A stretch of 64,000 nucleotides of DNA from CAZKWG01 sp964615375 (GCA_964615375.1 CAZTOW010000048.1:10406-74405); one strand, 5' to 3'; shown: positions 39,519 to 48,533, counted from the first letter of the stretch. Translations and numbers: made by a program. Notes: generated by a model from the letters alone, not told the origin.

Positions 39519-41063
39519 ATGATCTGGCTGCTGGGCGGCGCGCTGGCCGCGACGATCGAGGTGGGGCCCGGGGACGACGTGTGGACCGCGGCGGCGGCGC
39601 TGGCGCCGGGCGACGAGCTGGTGCTGGAGGAGGGGACCTACAGCACGTACTCCGGGTCGAGCTGGTACCGGGAGCTCGTCCTCACGGGCGAGGAGGGGGC
39701 GCCCATCGTCATCCGCGCGGCCGAGGGCGCCGAGGTGATCATCGAGGGCGACCCTGCCGGATCGCAGAACGTGCTGAACCTCCAGGGCTCCTGGTGGGAG
39801 CTCCGCGGACTCCACTTCCGCTATGGCTCGCACGGGCTCCGGCTGGGCGAGAGCGATCACGGCAGCGTCATCGACGTGGAGATCTCGGAGACGGCGGACG
39901 TGGCGCTCTCCATGAACCGCGAGGGCGCCACCTACGACCAGATGATCGTCCGCGGATGCCACATCTACGACACCTCCGGGACCGGCGAGGGGATGTACCT
40001 GGGCTGCAACGAGGGGGCCTGCGTGGTCTCCAACTCGTTCATCGAGCACAACCACGTCCACGACACCGCGGACTCCGAGCAGGGCGACGGCATCGAGCTG
40101 AAGGCTGGTTCCTACGGCAACGTCATCCGGCACAACGTCGTCCACGACACCTACTACCCGGGGCTGACGCTCTACGGGACCTACGGCGAGGCCCCCAACG
40201 AGGTCTACGGCAACGTCGTCTGGAGCACGGGCGACAACGGCATCCAGGTGGTGGGCGAGGTGAGCGTCCACGACAACCTCGTCTTCCAGGCCGGCGCCTA
40301 CGGCATCTACGCCAAGAGCTCGCAAGGCAGCGACCCGGAGAGCCTGCACATCCTCCACAACACGGTCGCCGACGGGGGCGAGGGCTGCCTGCGCATCAAC
40401 GACCTGGACCTGGGCGGCGCCGACGTGGTCGCGGCCAACAACCTGCTCTCCTGCGAGGCGGGCTACGCCATCCGCCTGGGGAGCGGGGAGGGGAGCGCCA
40501 CCTTCTCCGCCAACGCCGTGCTCGGCGAGAGCATGGTGGACGGCCAGGTGGAGCTCTCGGCGGACATCCTGAGCGGGGAGCTGGTCGGCTGGCCCGAGGA
40601 CGGCGGGGCGATCGACGGCGAGGGGGACGACGCCTGGCGCACCGAGGAGGACTTCGACTGCCTGCCCCGGGGCCAGAGCGACATCGGGGCCTACAACTAC
40701 TTCGTCGGCGGCGATCCACTGTGGGACGTGGCGGCGGAGTTCAAGGAGAGCTGCGCGGAGGACATCGCCGAGGGCTCGGGCGGGGGCGACACCGGGGGCG
40801 AGGAGACCGGCGAGCCCGAGACCGGCGGCGAGGAGACGGGCGCGGTCGAGACCGGCGGCGAGGAGACCGGGCCGGAGGAGACCGGCTCCCTGGACAGCGG
40901 CTCGCCGGACAGCGGCGCCCCTGACACCGCCGATGACGTCACCGGCGGTGCGGGCGGCGAGGGCTGCGGCTGCGGTGGAGGGGACAAGGGCGCCGCCGCC
41001 GGGCTGCTGCTGGGCCTCGGGCTCTTGCGGAGGCGCGCGCGCCGGGCCATGTTCCGGGGATGA
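39519..41063 (+). CDS. Right-handed beta-helix surface protein with MYXO-CTERM-like tail
   Basis: A protein of 514 residues with a short signal peptide (I-W-L-L-G-G-A-L-A-A). The body is a pectin-lyase-like parallel beta-helix with regularly spaced N-x-V-x-x-T/D-x-x turns (N-H-V-H-D-T-A-D, N-V-V-H-D-T-Y-Y, N-T-V-A-D-G-G). A long Glu-Thr-Gly/Asp-Ser-Gly linker follows, and the end is G-C-G-C-G-G-G, a hydrophobic helix and R-R-R-A-R-R, i.e. a MYXO-CTERM-type sorting tail. Expected: surface-anchored polysaccharide-binding or -degrading protein. Its end overlaps the release-factor-like gene (ATGA). Confidence 0.75.
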   Translation: MIWLLGGALAATIEVGPGDDVWTAAAALAPGDELVLEEGTYSTYSGSSWYRELVLTGEEGAPIVIRAAEGAEVIIEGDPAGSQNVLNLQGSWWELRGLHFRYGSHGLRLGESDHGSVIDVEISETADVALSMNREGATYDQMIVRGCHIYDTSGTGEGMYLGCNEGACVVSNSFIEHNHVHDTADSEQGDGIELKAGSYGNVIRHNVVHDTYYPGLTLYGTYGEAPNEVYGNVVWSTGDNGIQVVGEVSVHDNLVFQAGAYGIYAKSSQGSDPESLHILHNTVADGGEGCLRINDLDLGGADVVAANNLLSCEAGYAIRLGSGEGSATFSANAVLGESMVDGQVELSADILSGELVGWPEDGGAIDGEGDDAWRTEEDFDCLPRGQSDIGAYNYFVGGDPLWDVAAEFKESCAEDIAEGSGGGDTGGEETGEPETGGEETGAVETGGEETGPEETGSLDSGSPDSGAPDTADDVTGGAGGEGCGCGGGDKGAAAGLLLGLGLLRRRARRAMFRG

Positions 41064-41410
41064 CCCCCTTCGGCCCCTACCCGCTCGACCGCGCCTCGCT
41101 GGAGCGAGACTGCGAGGTCGAGGTGTTTCGCGGGAGCGGGCCGGGCGGCCAGAACCGCAACAAGCGGGAGACCGGCGTGCGTCTCACGCACCGCCCCAGC
41201 GGGATGATCGCCACCGCCACCGAGCGCCGCACTCAGGGCCAGAACCTGGACGTGGCCTTCGAGCGCATGGCCGAGCGACTGGCGGAGGCCATGCACGTCG
41301 ATCCGCCGCGCGTCCCCACCCGCCCCTCGCGCGCGGTCCACCGCCGCCGGGTCGAGGGCAAGCGGCTCACGGCGCAGAAGAAGGCGCTGCGCCGTCGGGT
41401 GGATGACTAG
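41060..41410 (+). CDS. ArfB/YaeJ-like peptidyl-tRNA hydrolase (release-factor domain)
   Basis: A protein of 116 residues consisting of the RF-1 catalytic domain alone, with G-S-G-P-G-G-Q-N-R-N-K (GGQ at residues 29-31) and a basic tail (R-R-R-V-E-G-K-R-L-T-A-Q-K-K). It lacks stop-codon-recognition domains. Such proteins rescue stalled ribosomes by hydrolysing peptidyl-tRNA, the basic tail occupying the mRNA channel. Coupled to the beta-helix gene by an ATGA overlap, an odd partner that probably reflects compact arrangement only. Confidence 0.85.
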   Translation: MTPFGPYPLDRASLERDCEVEVFRGSGPGGQNRNKRETGVRLTHRPSGMIATATERRTQGQNLDVAFERMAERLAEAMHVDPPRVPTRPSRAVHRRRVEGKRLTAQKKALRRRVDD

Positions 41411-41415
41411 GTATT

Positions 41416-42003
41416 CTAGCTCGCAGCGTCCAGGTCTTCGGTCCCCTCGTAGATCTGGGTGATGGGGAGGCTGACCTCGACCTCGGGCAGGCGAAGCGTG
41501 TCGTCCGGCCCGAGATCCTCGAGGCTCCAGACGCCGCGCTCGTCGCGGTAGTAGCGCTCGACGCGGCGGGTCTTCTGGGAGAGGAGGACGACAGAGCGGA
41601 TGCTCTCGAAGCTGCGGTAGTAGGCGAACTTGTCGCCACGGTCGAAGGCTTCGGTGGACTCGGAGAGGATCTCGAAGATCACGGTGGGGTTGGTGAGCGC
41701 GCTCGAGGACTCGGGGTGAAGGACGATCCGCCCGCAGACGATAGAGGCGTCGGCGTAGACGGTGCGCTCGCTGTCCAGGGCGCGCAGGCGCTGGTTGCCG
41801 ACGAGCGCGCGGCAGGGGCGGTCACGAAGGCGCTGCCACAAGGCGCCCGCGAGGTTCGTCTCCAGCGCGACATGCTTCAGGGACGCGCCCGCCATCGCGT
41901 AGATCTCGCCGTCCCAGAAGATGTGCCGCTCCTCCGCGCGGTCCTCCATCTCCAGGTACTCCTCGTAGGTGTAGCGAGGCAGCTTCACGGCAGGCTGAGC
42001 CAT
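41416..42003 (-). CDS. Uma2-family (DUF820) PD-(D/E)xK endonuclease-like protein
   Basis: A protein of 195 residues starting at ATG 42003 with GGAGG 5 nt upstream. The opening Y-T-Y-E-E-Y-L-E-M-E and the core P-T-V-I-F-E-I-L-S-E-S-T-E-A-F-D-R-G-D-K-F-A-Y-Y-R are diagnostic of the Uma2/DUF820 family, with the nuclease residues D-A (A-D-A-S-I-V), E-I and K. Function is not established; copies are often scattered in cyanobacterial, actinobacterial and myxobacterial genomes. Confidence 0.85.
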   Translation of the reverse strand: MAQPAVKLPRYTYEEYLEMEDRAEERHIFWDGEIYAMAGASLKHVALETNLAGALWQRLRDRPCRALVGNQRLRALDSERTVYADASIVCGRIVLHPESSSALTNPTVIFEILSESTEAFDRGDKFAYYRSFESIRSVVLLSQKTRRVERYYRDERGVWSLEDLGPDDTLRLPEVEVSLPITQIYEGTEDLDAAS

Positions 42004-42065
42004 TCGGACCTCCACCATGAGGTTAACTTCGGGAGTTGGACCTGGCCAAGGTTCACACTACGACA

Positions 42066-43847
42066 TCAGGGCCCGACCTCAAACCGCGACCCCTCCCGCG
42101 CCTTCGCCACCGCGGCCTCGTCCACGGTGACCGGGGCGCGCCAGGCCACCATGAGGTCCGGCTCCCAGGCGTAAGGCTGGCCGTTCAGCAGCACGCGGCC
42201 CTCGGCCACGAGGCGGGTGGCCTCGACCAGCTCGATGGGGCGGAGATCGCGGATCAGCGCCTCGAAGCGTCCCTGTCGGGCGGGGTCGGCGAAGCGGAAG
42301 CGGGCGCGGCTGGTGTAGGCGACGTGCAGCCAGGCGGGGCGCAGGGCCACGCCGTAGAGGCCGAGGCGATCGGCGATGCGGCCGAGGATGTCGCCAGCCT
42401 CCGGGGCCAGCCCGAGTCCGGGGACCTCCTGGCCGGGGAGGCGCGGGCGGCCAGGGGTGAAGGAGGCCCGCGGGTTCCGCAGCGTGAGCCAGTGGATGTA
42501 GAGCACGGGCACGCCCTCGCCGTCCGGCCCGCTGCCGGGAAGGTCCGGGTGCGGGGGGCAGGGGATCCGCTGGCGCTCCAGCACGGACTCCACCAGGAGT
42601 TGTTCCTCGCCCTCGGCGTCCTCGCGCGCGCGGCCGTAGAGGCGGAAGCGTTCGCCCACGTCCGTGCGGTCCAGCGCCACGCGGAAGCCGGTGTAGCCGA
42701 GCCGGGCCACCTGCTGGAGCAGCCCGTAGTGGTGCAGCCCGAACTCCACGCCCTCGGCCGTGTACAGCCCCAGAAGGCGGTAGGGGGCGGGCTCGCCGAG
42801 GCCGAGGTCGGCGGGCACGATCTCCAGATCGTCCGAGCCCAGGTGCTCCGCCGGGAGCGCGCGGAAGAGGGCGCTCATCCGGCCGGTCAGCGGATCGAGG
42901 TCCGGGGGGACGGGGGCCTCGCTGTGGAGGGCCAGGGCGAGGCCGGTCCCCGCCAGCGCGCGCCAGGCCGGGGGCGAGTAGCCGCCGCCGGGGAGCCAGA
43001 CCGAGCCCACCTCCCCGAGGGCGTCCAGCACCATCCGATCCCGCTGGCGCACGTCGGCCAGCGTGAGCCCCAGGCGCCCCAGCCGGTCCCCGGCCAGCAC
43101 GTCCGATCCGGCGATCACGAAGGCCAGATCGGGCCGGGGCATGCGCAGCAGCAGCGCGCGCAGGGCGTCGAGGTAGGGGCCGCCAGGACAGCCGGGGGGC
43201 AGGACCGTCTCGTCCACCCCGGGCAGCGGGCCCCAGTCGGAGCCGGAGAGCGAGCCCAGCCAGGAATTCGGGTCCGAGGCCAGACATGCGGCGGTCCCGT
43301 CGGGCGGGTGGGCGTCCAGGTCCAGCACCACCACGCGGCCGGCGAAGCCCTCGGCGCGCAGGGCGGCTACGGCTACGGCGACGTCGTTGACCGCGCAGAG
43401 CCCGCCGCCCTTGTCCGGGTGGGCGTGGTGGAATCCGCCTTGAAGGTTCATGGTCGGGCCCTCGCGGGCCAGCGCCGCCCGCGCCGCCGCCAGCGTGCCC
43501 CCGGTCGCCAGGCGGAACAGGCTCATCACCGCGTCCACGTCCAGCTCGGGCGCGGGGACCCCGAAGACGGTGGCGAAGGTCTCCGGTCGGCCCAGCGCCT
43601 CCAGCCAGGCGGGCGTGTGGACGCGGCAGAGATCCTCGTAGGTCGCGCGCGGCGGCGTGCGCAGATCGTCGGGGTCCACCGCGCCGAGCTCCAGCAGGGT
43701 CCAGGCGACGAAGTCGGCGCGGCGCGGCTCCAGCCCGGTCGCCCCCTCCAGGGCGGGGACGGGGAGGCGATACTCGGCGTGGTGCCAGACCGGCAGGCTG
43801 TCGCCCACGATGGCGCGGCGGAGGCGGTTCCAGGTCCGCCCGCTCAT
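42066..43847 (-). CDS. Histone-deacetylase-fold enzyme with large C-terminal extension
   Basis: A protein of 593 residues. The N-terminal 310 or so residues have every zinc-deacetylase landmark: G-G-F-H-H-A-H-P-D with G-L-C-A-V-N-D-V-A-V (about 137-160), V-V-L-D-L-D-A-H-P-P-D-G-T (about 172-184), S-D-V-L-A-G-D-R-L-G (about 249-258) and G-G-G-Y-S-P (about 286-291). It should remove acetyl or other acyl groups from lysines or polyamines. Residues 311-593 are extra; they contain several His and Trp (Y-I-H-W-L-T-L-R-N-P-R) and no family I can name. The ATG overlaps the ABC ATPase stop (ATGA), so the two are co-translated. Confidence 0.8.
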   Translation of the reverse strand: MSGRTWNRLRRAIVGDSLPVWHHAEYRLPVPALEGATGLEPRRADFVAWTLLELGAVDPDDLRTPPRATYEDLCRVHTPAWLEALGRPETFATVFGVPAPELDVDAVMSLFRLATGGTLAAARAALAREGPTMNLQGGFHHAHPDKGGGLCAVNDVAVAVAALRAEGFAGRVVVLDLDAHPPDGTAACLASDPNSWLGSLSGSDWGPLPGVDETVLPPGCPGGPYLDALRALLLRMPRPDLAFVIAGSDVLAGDRLGRLGLTLADVRQRDRMVLDALGEVGSVWLPGGGYSPPAWRALAGTGLALALHSEAPVPPDLDPLTGRMSALFRALPAEHLGSDDLEIVPADLGLGEPAPYRLLGLYTAEGVEFGLHHYGLLQQVARLGYTGFRVALDRTDVGERFRLYGRAREDAEGEEQLLVESVLERQRIPCPPHPDLPGSGPDGEGVPVLYIHWLTLRNPRASFTPGRPRLPGQEVPGLGLAPEAGDILGRIADRLGLYGVALRPAWLHVAYTSRARFRFADPARQGRFEALIRDLRPIELVEATRLVAEGRVLLNGQPYAWEPDLMVAWRAPVTVDEAAVAKAREGSRFEVGP

Positions 43848-44524
43848 CCGTCGAAGAGCGCACGGACGCGCTCCATCTCCGAGCCCGGCAGGTCGGCCAC
43901 CACCCGCCCGCCGCGCACCATCACCAGGCGGTCGGCGATCTTCTCCAGCGTGTCCAGGACGTGCGTAGAGAGGATGACGGCGGCGCCCGCGTCGCAGGCG
44001 GCCCGCAGCGCGGCCGTCACCCGGGCGGCCGAGGGCGGGTCGAGCCCGTTGAGCGCCTCGTCGAGCACGTAGAGCGGCGGGCGGGCGACCATCGCGCAGG
44101 CCAGCGCCGTCTTCCGCCGCATCCCCTGGGAGTACTCCTGGATGGGGCGCAGGGCGTCCTCCCCCAGGGCGGCGACGGCCAGGGCGGCGTCCACGTCGCC
44201 TCCTCCGCGGATCTCGGCCACGAACTCCACCATCTCCCGCGCGGTGAGGTAGTCGTAGAGCCGCGGCTCCTCGGGCACGTAGCCGATGCGGGCGCGGGCC
44301 CCGTTGGGGTCCTGGGCCACGTCCACCCCGCTCACCGAGACCGTGCCCGCGCTCGGCGTGAGCTGGCCCGAGATCATGCGGATGGTGGTGCTCTTCCCCG
44401 CGCCGTTGGGGCCCACCAGGCCCAGCAGCGTGCCCGGCTCGACCGTGAGCGAGATGTCGTCCACGGCCACGACCTTGCCGTAGACCTTGCGCAGACCGGA
44501 GGCGACGAGGATGGGAGTGGGCAT
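43844..44524 (-). CDS. ABC transporter ATP-binding protein
   Basis: A protein of 226 residues, start at ATG 44524. Walker A is L-V-G-P-N-G-A-G-K-S-T-T-I, the signature is Y-S-Q-G-M-R-R-K (close to L-S-G-G-Q), Walker B is P-P-L-Y-V-L-D-E-A-L-N-G-L-D, and the switch His is in S-T-H-V-L-D. This is the ABC-2-type export layout. No membrane subunit is adjacent; the putative exporter at 12.6 kb and the membrane protein at 47-48.5 kb are possible partners by inference only. It is coupled to the deacetylase-fold gene. Confidence 0.9.
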   Translation of the reverse strand: MPTPILVASGLRKVYGKVVAVDDISLTVEPGTLLGLVGPNGAGKSTTIRMISGQLTPSAGTVSVSGVDVAQDPNGARARIGYVPEEPRLYDYLTAREMVEFVAEIRGGGDVDAALAVAALGEDALRPIQEYSQGMRRKTALACAMVARPPLYVLDEALNGLDPPSAARVTAALRAACDAGAAVILSTHVLDTLEKIADRLVMVRGGRVVADLPGSEMERVRALFDG

Positions 44525-44696
44525 CAGTGAGGATGTAACCCGGAGGGGCGGGGATGGGCCGTGCGCGGAGCTCGGAACCTCCATGCGCGGCGTATGAGGC
44601 TCGCTCTAAAGCCTTGACAAGCTCGCGCATCCGGCTGCTGGCCTTCTGGGGAGCGCTCTGAGATGATCCGCTCGACTCACCCTGTGGAGCGAGACC

Positions 44697-45836
44697 GTGA
44701 CCGCCGCATCCGTCGCTGACACCACCCGGGCCGCGCGCCCTCCCGCGCCTGTCGTTGAGCGCGAGCCTGAGCAGGATCTCCAGGATCCACTTCAGGATCC
44801 GCTCATTCAGCTCGACACTGGGAGCCCCGACGGGGGGCCGTCGGACGGCGGCGGGCGCCCGCTGGTGCAGATGCTGGAGGACAGCCCGGTGACGCGCGGG
44901 GCCGCGAACGGCGGGGTCGTGCAGATGAAGCAGGACCCCGGGAAGACCGGGGGCAAGGTCTCGCTGGGGGACTTCTCCAAGGCCGAGGGCGTGGACGACG
45001 CCACGGTGGGCAAGGCGGGTCGCGACGTGACGGCCATGAACGCCATGTCCCTCGAGGACATGCGCAAGCACCTGGGCGGCCCGGCCCGCAGCCTGGGCCC
45101 GCGGAGCACCCAGGAGATGCTGGGCGCCATCGCGTCGGGCGTGCTGCCGCGCTGGGTGGCGCGCGTGGGCGCGAAGGCGGGCTTCGACAAGGGCACCTTC
45201 GGCAACCCGGGGGCGAACCAGATCTTCGCCACGGAGCCCTCGGACGTCATCGGGCTGAGCGCGGCCCAGGCCCTGGTCAAGGTGGGGTGGACCCCGGCGC
45301 AGCTCGGCGGGCAGGTCAACAAGGAGATCGGGCTCTGCCTGCTGGACACGCAGGCCATCGGCGGGGACGCCTCGGCCGGGGCGGACACCGCGGCGGGGGG
45401 CGGCGGCTCCCCCTCCGTGCGCGAGATGAACTGGAAGACCATGGCCGAGATGGCGAAGGACGAGAAGGCCAACGCCCGCTTCTACAAGCAGCTCGAGCAC
45501 TTCAGCTCGAAGACGGCGGCCGTGGTCGGCAAGTCCGACCTGCCCGAGATGTTCGCGCTCGCCGAGCGAACCCCCGTGGGCGCCATGCCCGACGGCGTGG
45601 ACCCGGGCACGCTGGAGAAGTACAAGATCTTCCGCGAGGCGCTGGGCAGCGGCATGGCCGCCAGCGAGCTCTTCTCGGGCATGGGCGCCACGATCAGCGA
45701 GACCGGGCAGCTCGGCGCGCGCGAGGTCATGGTGGTCAATGAGAACAGCGGCTTCAAGCTCACCCCCGAGAACAGCATCGTCGAGTCCCTGGGCGTCTTG
45801 CGCCAGGAGGACGTCGATGCTCTGATGACGGCCTGA
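44697..45836 (+). CDS. Hypothetical protein with short Val-Gln-Met/Leu motifs
   Basis: A protein of 379 residues with a GTG start and no signal peptide. The first 90 residues are disordered and contain three short recurring motifs: P-L-I-Q-L-D, P-L-V-Q-M-L and V-V-Q-M-K, in a Pro/Gly/Asp-rich background. A similar spacing of V-Q-M/R-type motifs is seen in cargo-like proteins of extracellular contractile injection systems, but I see no conserved domain that proves this. The remaining part is mostly helical, with no visible catalytic signature. A TTGACA at 44614-44619 precedes it. The small gene downstream is 24 nt away, so they may form a pair. Confidence 0.5.
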   Translation: MTAASVADTTRAARPPAPVVEREPEQDLQDPLQDPLIQLDTGSPDGGPSDGGGRPLVQMLEDSPVTRGAANGGVVQMKQDPGKTGGKVSLGDFSKAEGVDDATVGKAGRDVTAMNAMSLEDMRKHLGGPARSLGPRSTQEMLGAIASGVLPRWVARVGAKAGFDKGTFGNPGANQIFATEPSDVIGLSAAQALVKVGWTPAQLGGQVNKEIGLCLLDTQAIGGDASAGADTAAGGGGSPSVREMNWKTMAEMAKDEKANARFYKQLEHFSSKTAAVVGKSDLPEMFALAERTPVGAMPDGVDPGTLEKYKIFREALGSGMAASELFSGMGATISETGQLGAREVMVVNENSGFKLTPENSIVESLGVLRQEDVDALMTA

Positions 45837-45860
45837 GGCTTCCGGGAGGCGAGAATCAGG

Positions 45861-46205
45861 ATGTCGAAGTTCACGGAGACGCTCACCGTCGAGCGGGGGG
45901 CGGACGGCTTCCTGGCCATCCGCGAGCACCGCAGCTACCAGAACGGTGTTCTATACAACTCGGTGTTGTACATCCAGCCCGAGGACGCCGACGCGCTGCT
46001 CCACGCCCTGCGGCGCCTCCAGGAGAGCGGTGAGGACCAGGACCTGCCGCTCCGCGACGGCCGGATGGCCCTCTCCGCCGCCGAGCGCAGCGTGATGGTC
46101 AACCTGGAGATCTTCCGCGACGACGCGCTCCCGCACGGCGGCTACGACGTCCTGGACCTCGGGCCGGAGGGCATGGCGGCGCTGGTGGCGGCGCTGGGCG
46201 GCTGA
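45861..46205 (+). CDS. Small hypothetical protein, partner of the preceding gene
   Basis: A protein of 114 residues with GGGAGG 14 nt upstream of the ATG. It has a compact alpha/beta pattern (T-V-E-R-G-A-D-G-F-L-A-I-R-E-H-R-S-Y, then a helix D-A-L-L-H-A-L-R-R-L) and is acidic. No family recognised and no secretion signal. Position 24 nt after the preceding unknown gene suggests the two are transcribed together; a chaperone, adaptor or inhibitor role would be conjecture. Confidence 0.55.
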   Translation: MSKFTETLTVERGADGFLAIREHRSYQNGVLYNSVLYIQPEDADALLHALRRLQESGEDQDLPLRDGRMALSAAERSVMVNLEIFRDDALPHGGYDVLDLGPEGMAALVAALGG

Positions 46206-46218
46206 GCCCAGGCTCTGC

Positions 46219-47208
46219 TCATCCGGCTCCCGGTCGCAGCTCGTCCAGGCGCACCATCTCTCCCCGGTCGGCGTCCCACAGGGCCAGGCGCAGCGCGCGC
46301 CAGACGTCCCCCGGCCGCAGGCTCGTGTCCGGCGGGCGCTGGAGCTCGGGCAGCGCCGCGAAGGCCCCGGGCAGGCGGTAGAAGGGCACGCCGATGTCCA
46401 GGTGGTGGATGTGGTGGTAGTGGATGTTCCCGGCGAACCAGGCCAGGACCGGCGGGAGATGGAGATAGGAGGAGCCCCACAGCGCGGCCTCGGCGAAGCT
46501 CCAGGAGCCTCGAGGAGCCCAGCGCGCGCCGGGGAAGTTGTGCTGGGCGTAGAAGAGCCAGGCGCCAACGAGGCCGAGCGTGCCGTAGGGCAGGGCCACG
46601 GCGCAGAGCCAGAGCTCCGGGCCGCCCAGTCGGAAGGTGGCCACGTTCAACGCGAGGTGGGCGGCCAGCGCCACGATCGAGCCGCGGTGACGCCAGGGAT
46701 CGCGCAGGGCAGGCAGCAGGTTCAGGCCCAGGACGAAGACCATCGGCCAGGCCAGCAGCAGGATCAGCGGCCCGCGAGCGAGCCGGTAGCCCAGGCGGGC
46801 GAGGGGAGAGGCGGCCCGGTACTCGTCGGTGGTCCAGAGCGGGAAGGTGCCGACCGCGGGCTCGCCCAGCACGGCGTTGTGCGCGTGGTGGTGGTTGTGC
46901 GTCTCCGCCCAGATCCGCGGGGGCGCCAGCACCACCGTCCCGATGAGGTGCATGAGCGCACGCGCCGTGGGCGAGCCGCGCAGGATGGCCCCGTGGGAGA
47001 GGTCGTGGCCCACGCTGCTGCAACGCAGCATGAGCCCCCCGCAGAGCAGGCCGAAGGCGGCGCGGGCGGGCAGCGGGAGCGGAGCGAGGGTCCCTGCCCA
47101 GCAGAGCGCGAGCAGGCCGAGCGCCCCCAGCAGGTGAGACCACGACGTCGCCCGCGAGACCTCGTGCCAGGGCCTCAGGCGCGCGCGGAGCTCGGCGTGG
47201 TCGATCAG
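46219..47208 (-). CDS. Fatty acid desaturase / hydroxylase-like membrane enzyme
   Basis: About 329 residues with several membrane helices and the three histidine boxes of membrane di-iron desaturases: G-H-D-L-S-H, H-N-H-H-H-A-H and H-Y-H-H-I-H-H. It introduces double bonds or hydroxyl groups into acyl chains or carotenoids. The frame has no ATG, GTG or TTG near the expected N-terminus; a CTG at 47208, overlapping the upstream TGA (CTGA) and preceded by GGGAG about 7 nt away, is the best start. The reading frame extends upstream only as a shadow of the neighbouring gene. Start confidence is low; identity is firm. Confidence 0.8.
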   Translation of the reverse strand: MIDHAELRARLRPWHEVSRATSWSHLLGALGLLALCWAGTLAPLPLPARAAFGLLCGGLMLRCSSVGHDLSHGAILRGSPTARALMHLIGTVVLAPPRIWAETHNHHHAHNAVLGEPAVGTFPLWTTDEYRAASPLARLGYRLARGPLILLLAWPMVFVLGLNLLPALRDPWRHRGSIVALAAHLALNVATFRLGGPELWLCAVALPYGTLGLVGAWLFYAQHNFPGARWAPRGSWSFAEAALWGSSYLHLPPVLAWFAGNIHYHHIHHLDIGVPFYRLPGAFAALPELQRPPDTSLRPGDVWRALRLALWDADRGEMVRLDELRPGAG

Positions 47209-48533
47209 GCGGCGCTCCCGGAGAGCGTGTTCAGCGCCAGCGCCCAGATCAGCACGGCCGCCGGGCCGTAGAGCCAGGCCCCGCGCTCGCGCTGGTGGCG
47301 GGCGGCGAGCGCGGCGATGGCCCCGCCCAGAGCGGTGACCAGCTCCAGCGTGGCGAGCGTGGGCAGGGCGACGCCGGCCCCGTGCCGGATGCCCAGCGCC
47401 AGAGCCGTGGGCAGCAGCGCCCCCTGGGCGTAGAGGAAGGCGCAGACGGCGCGCGCCCGGCTCACCCGCCGCGGGTCCACGCCCAGCGCGAGATCCAGCC
47501 AGGGTGGATCTCCCGAGGCCAGGCGCACGGGCAGCGCCGCGATCAGCAGCCCCGCCCCGGCCCCCACCGCCAGGGCCCGCCCGGCCGCGTCCTCGGAGCC
47601 GGTCCAGCCCGCCAGCGCGCCCACCGCCCCCAGCATCCAGGCCCCGGTGGCCCAGGGGCGAAGGCTCCGCCAGCCCTGACGCAGGGCGCGGAGCAGCTCG
47701 GTCCGGCCGCGCGCGGTCCACTCCAGGTAGACATGGGCAGCCTCGGCCTCGGCGCTCTCCACCGCCGCCCAGGCCCCGTCGATCTCGGCCAGCAAAGCCG
47801 TGGCTCGCACGTACCAGCGCTCGGCCAGCGGTCGGGCCAGCAGCGCCCCCACCACGCCCACCGCGGGAGGGAGCGCCAGGAGCCCGAGCCCCAGGGCGTA
47901 GCCCTCCAGCGCCGCGCGCAGCCCGCCCGCGGCCAGGCCCACAGCCATCCCCCCGAGGCCCAGCACCGCGGCCGGCGCGTAGATGAGCGCCGCCTGCATG
48001 GCCGGGTTCGAGCCCCTCAGAAGGTTCAGAAGCCCGGCCAGCCCGGGGCTGAAGGCCGCCCAGACCCCGCCCAGGCTCCCGGCGAAGCCGAGCCCCAGAC
48101 CGCAGACATAGGCCCCCAGCAGCAGGCCCGCCGCCCCGGCGAAGGCGAGCCCGTGCCCCGCCAGCGCCACCGGCGAGAGCAGCAGCGCGCAGAGCACCGG
48201 CAGCCAGGCCATGTCCCGCGCCGTCTCCCAGAGCAGCGCGTCCAGCAGCTGGCGCGGCTGCACCGGGTGAGGGTCCAGCACCGCCCGATCCGGCCCGCGC
48301 ACCAGCGCCCCGTAGGTGGTGATCGCCATGACCGCCACGATCAGGGCCCCCAGCCGAAACGTGATCGCCTCCACGCCCGCGGGCACCGGGCCCCGCTCCA
48401 GGAAGCCCAGCAGCACGGGCCTCGCCAGCGGCGCCGCCACGAGCGCCGCGACCAGGGGCAGCAGCAGCCCCGCGCGTCCGGAGGGCTTCCGGGCGCGGAT
48501 CCGCGCGTGGACGGCGAGATAGGGGTTCGGCAT
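47205..48533 (-). CDS. Polytopic membrane protein of unknown function
   Basis: A protein of 442 residues with about ten hydrophobic segments and short loops rich in Arg and Pro (D-P-H-P-V-Q-P-R-Q-L-L-D-A-L-L near residue 90). The layout resembles membrane subunits of ABC-2-type exporters, without a diagnostic motif. Its stop overlaps the CTG start of the desaturase gene, so the two are coupled and may act together on a lipid or be functionally unrelated. Confidence 0.6.
   Translation of the reverse strand: MPNPYLAVHARIRARKPSGRAGLLLPLVAALVAAPLARPVLLGFLERGPVPAGVEAITFRLGALIVAVMAITTYGALVRGPDRAVLDPHPVQPRQLLDALLWETARDMAWLPVLCALLLSPVALAGHGLAFAGAAGLLLGAYVCGLGLGFAGSLGGVWAAFSPGLAGLLNLLRGSNPAMQAALIYAPAAVLGLGGMAVGLAAGGLRAALEGYALGLGLLALPPAVGVVGALLARPLAERWYVRATALLAEIDGAWAAVESAEAEAAHVYLEWTARGRTELLRALRQGWRSLRPWATGAWMLGAVGALAGWTGSEDAAGRALAVGAGAGLLIAALPVRLASGDPPWLDLALGVDPRRVSRARAVCAFLYAQGALLPTALALGIRHGAGVALPTLATLELVTALGGAIAALAARHQRERGAWLYGPAAVLIWALALNTLSGSAA

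Noticed and set aside
43848..45929. Continuation of the deacetylase frame upstream through the ABC ATPase gene
   Set aside because: Out-of-frame translation of the ATPase gene; the ATG at 43847 gives the full deacetylase domain and an ATGA overlap.
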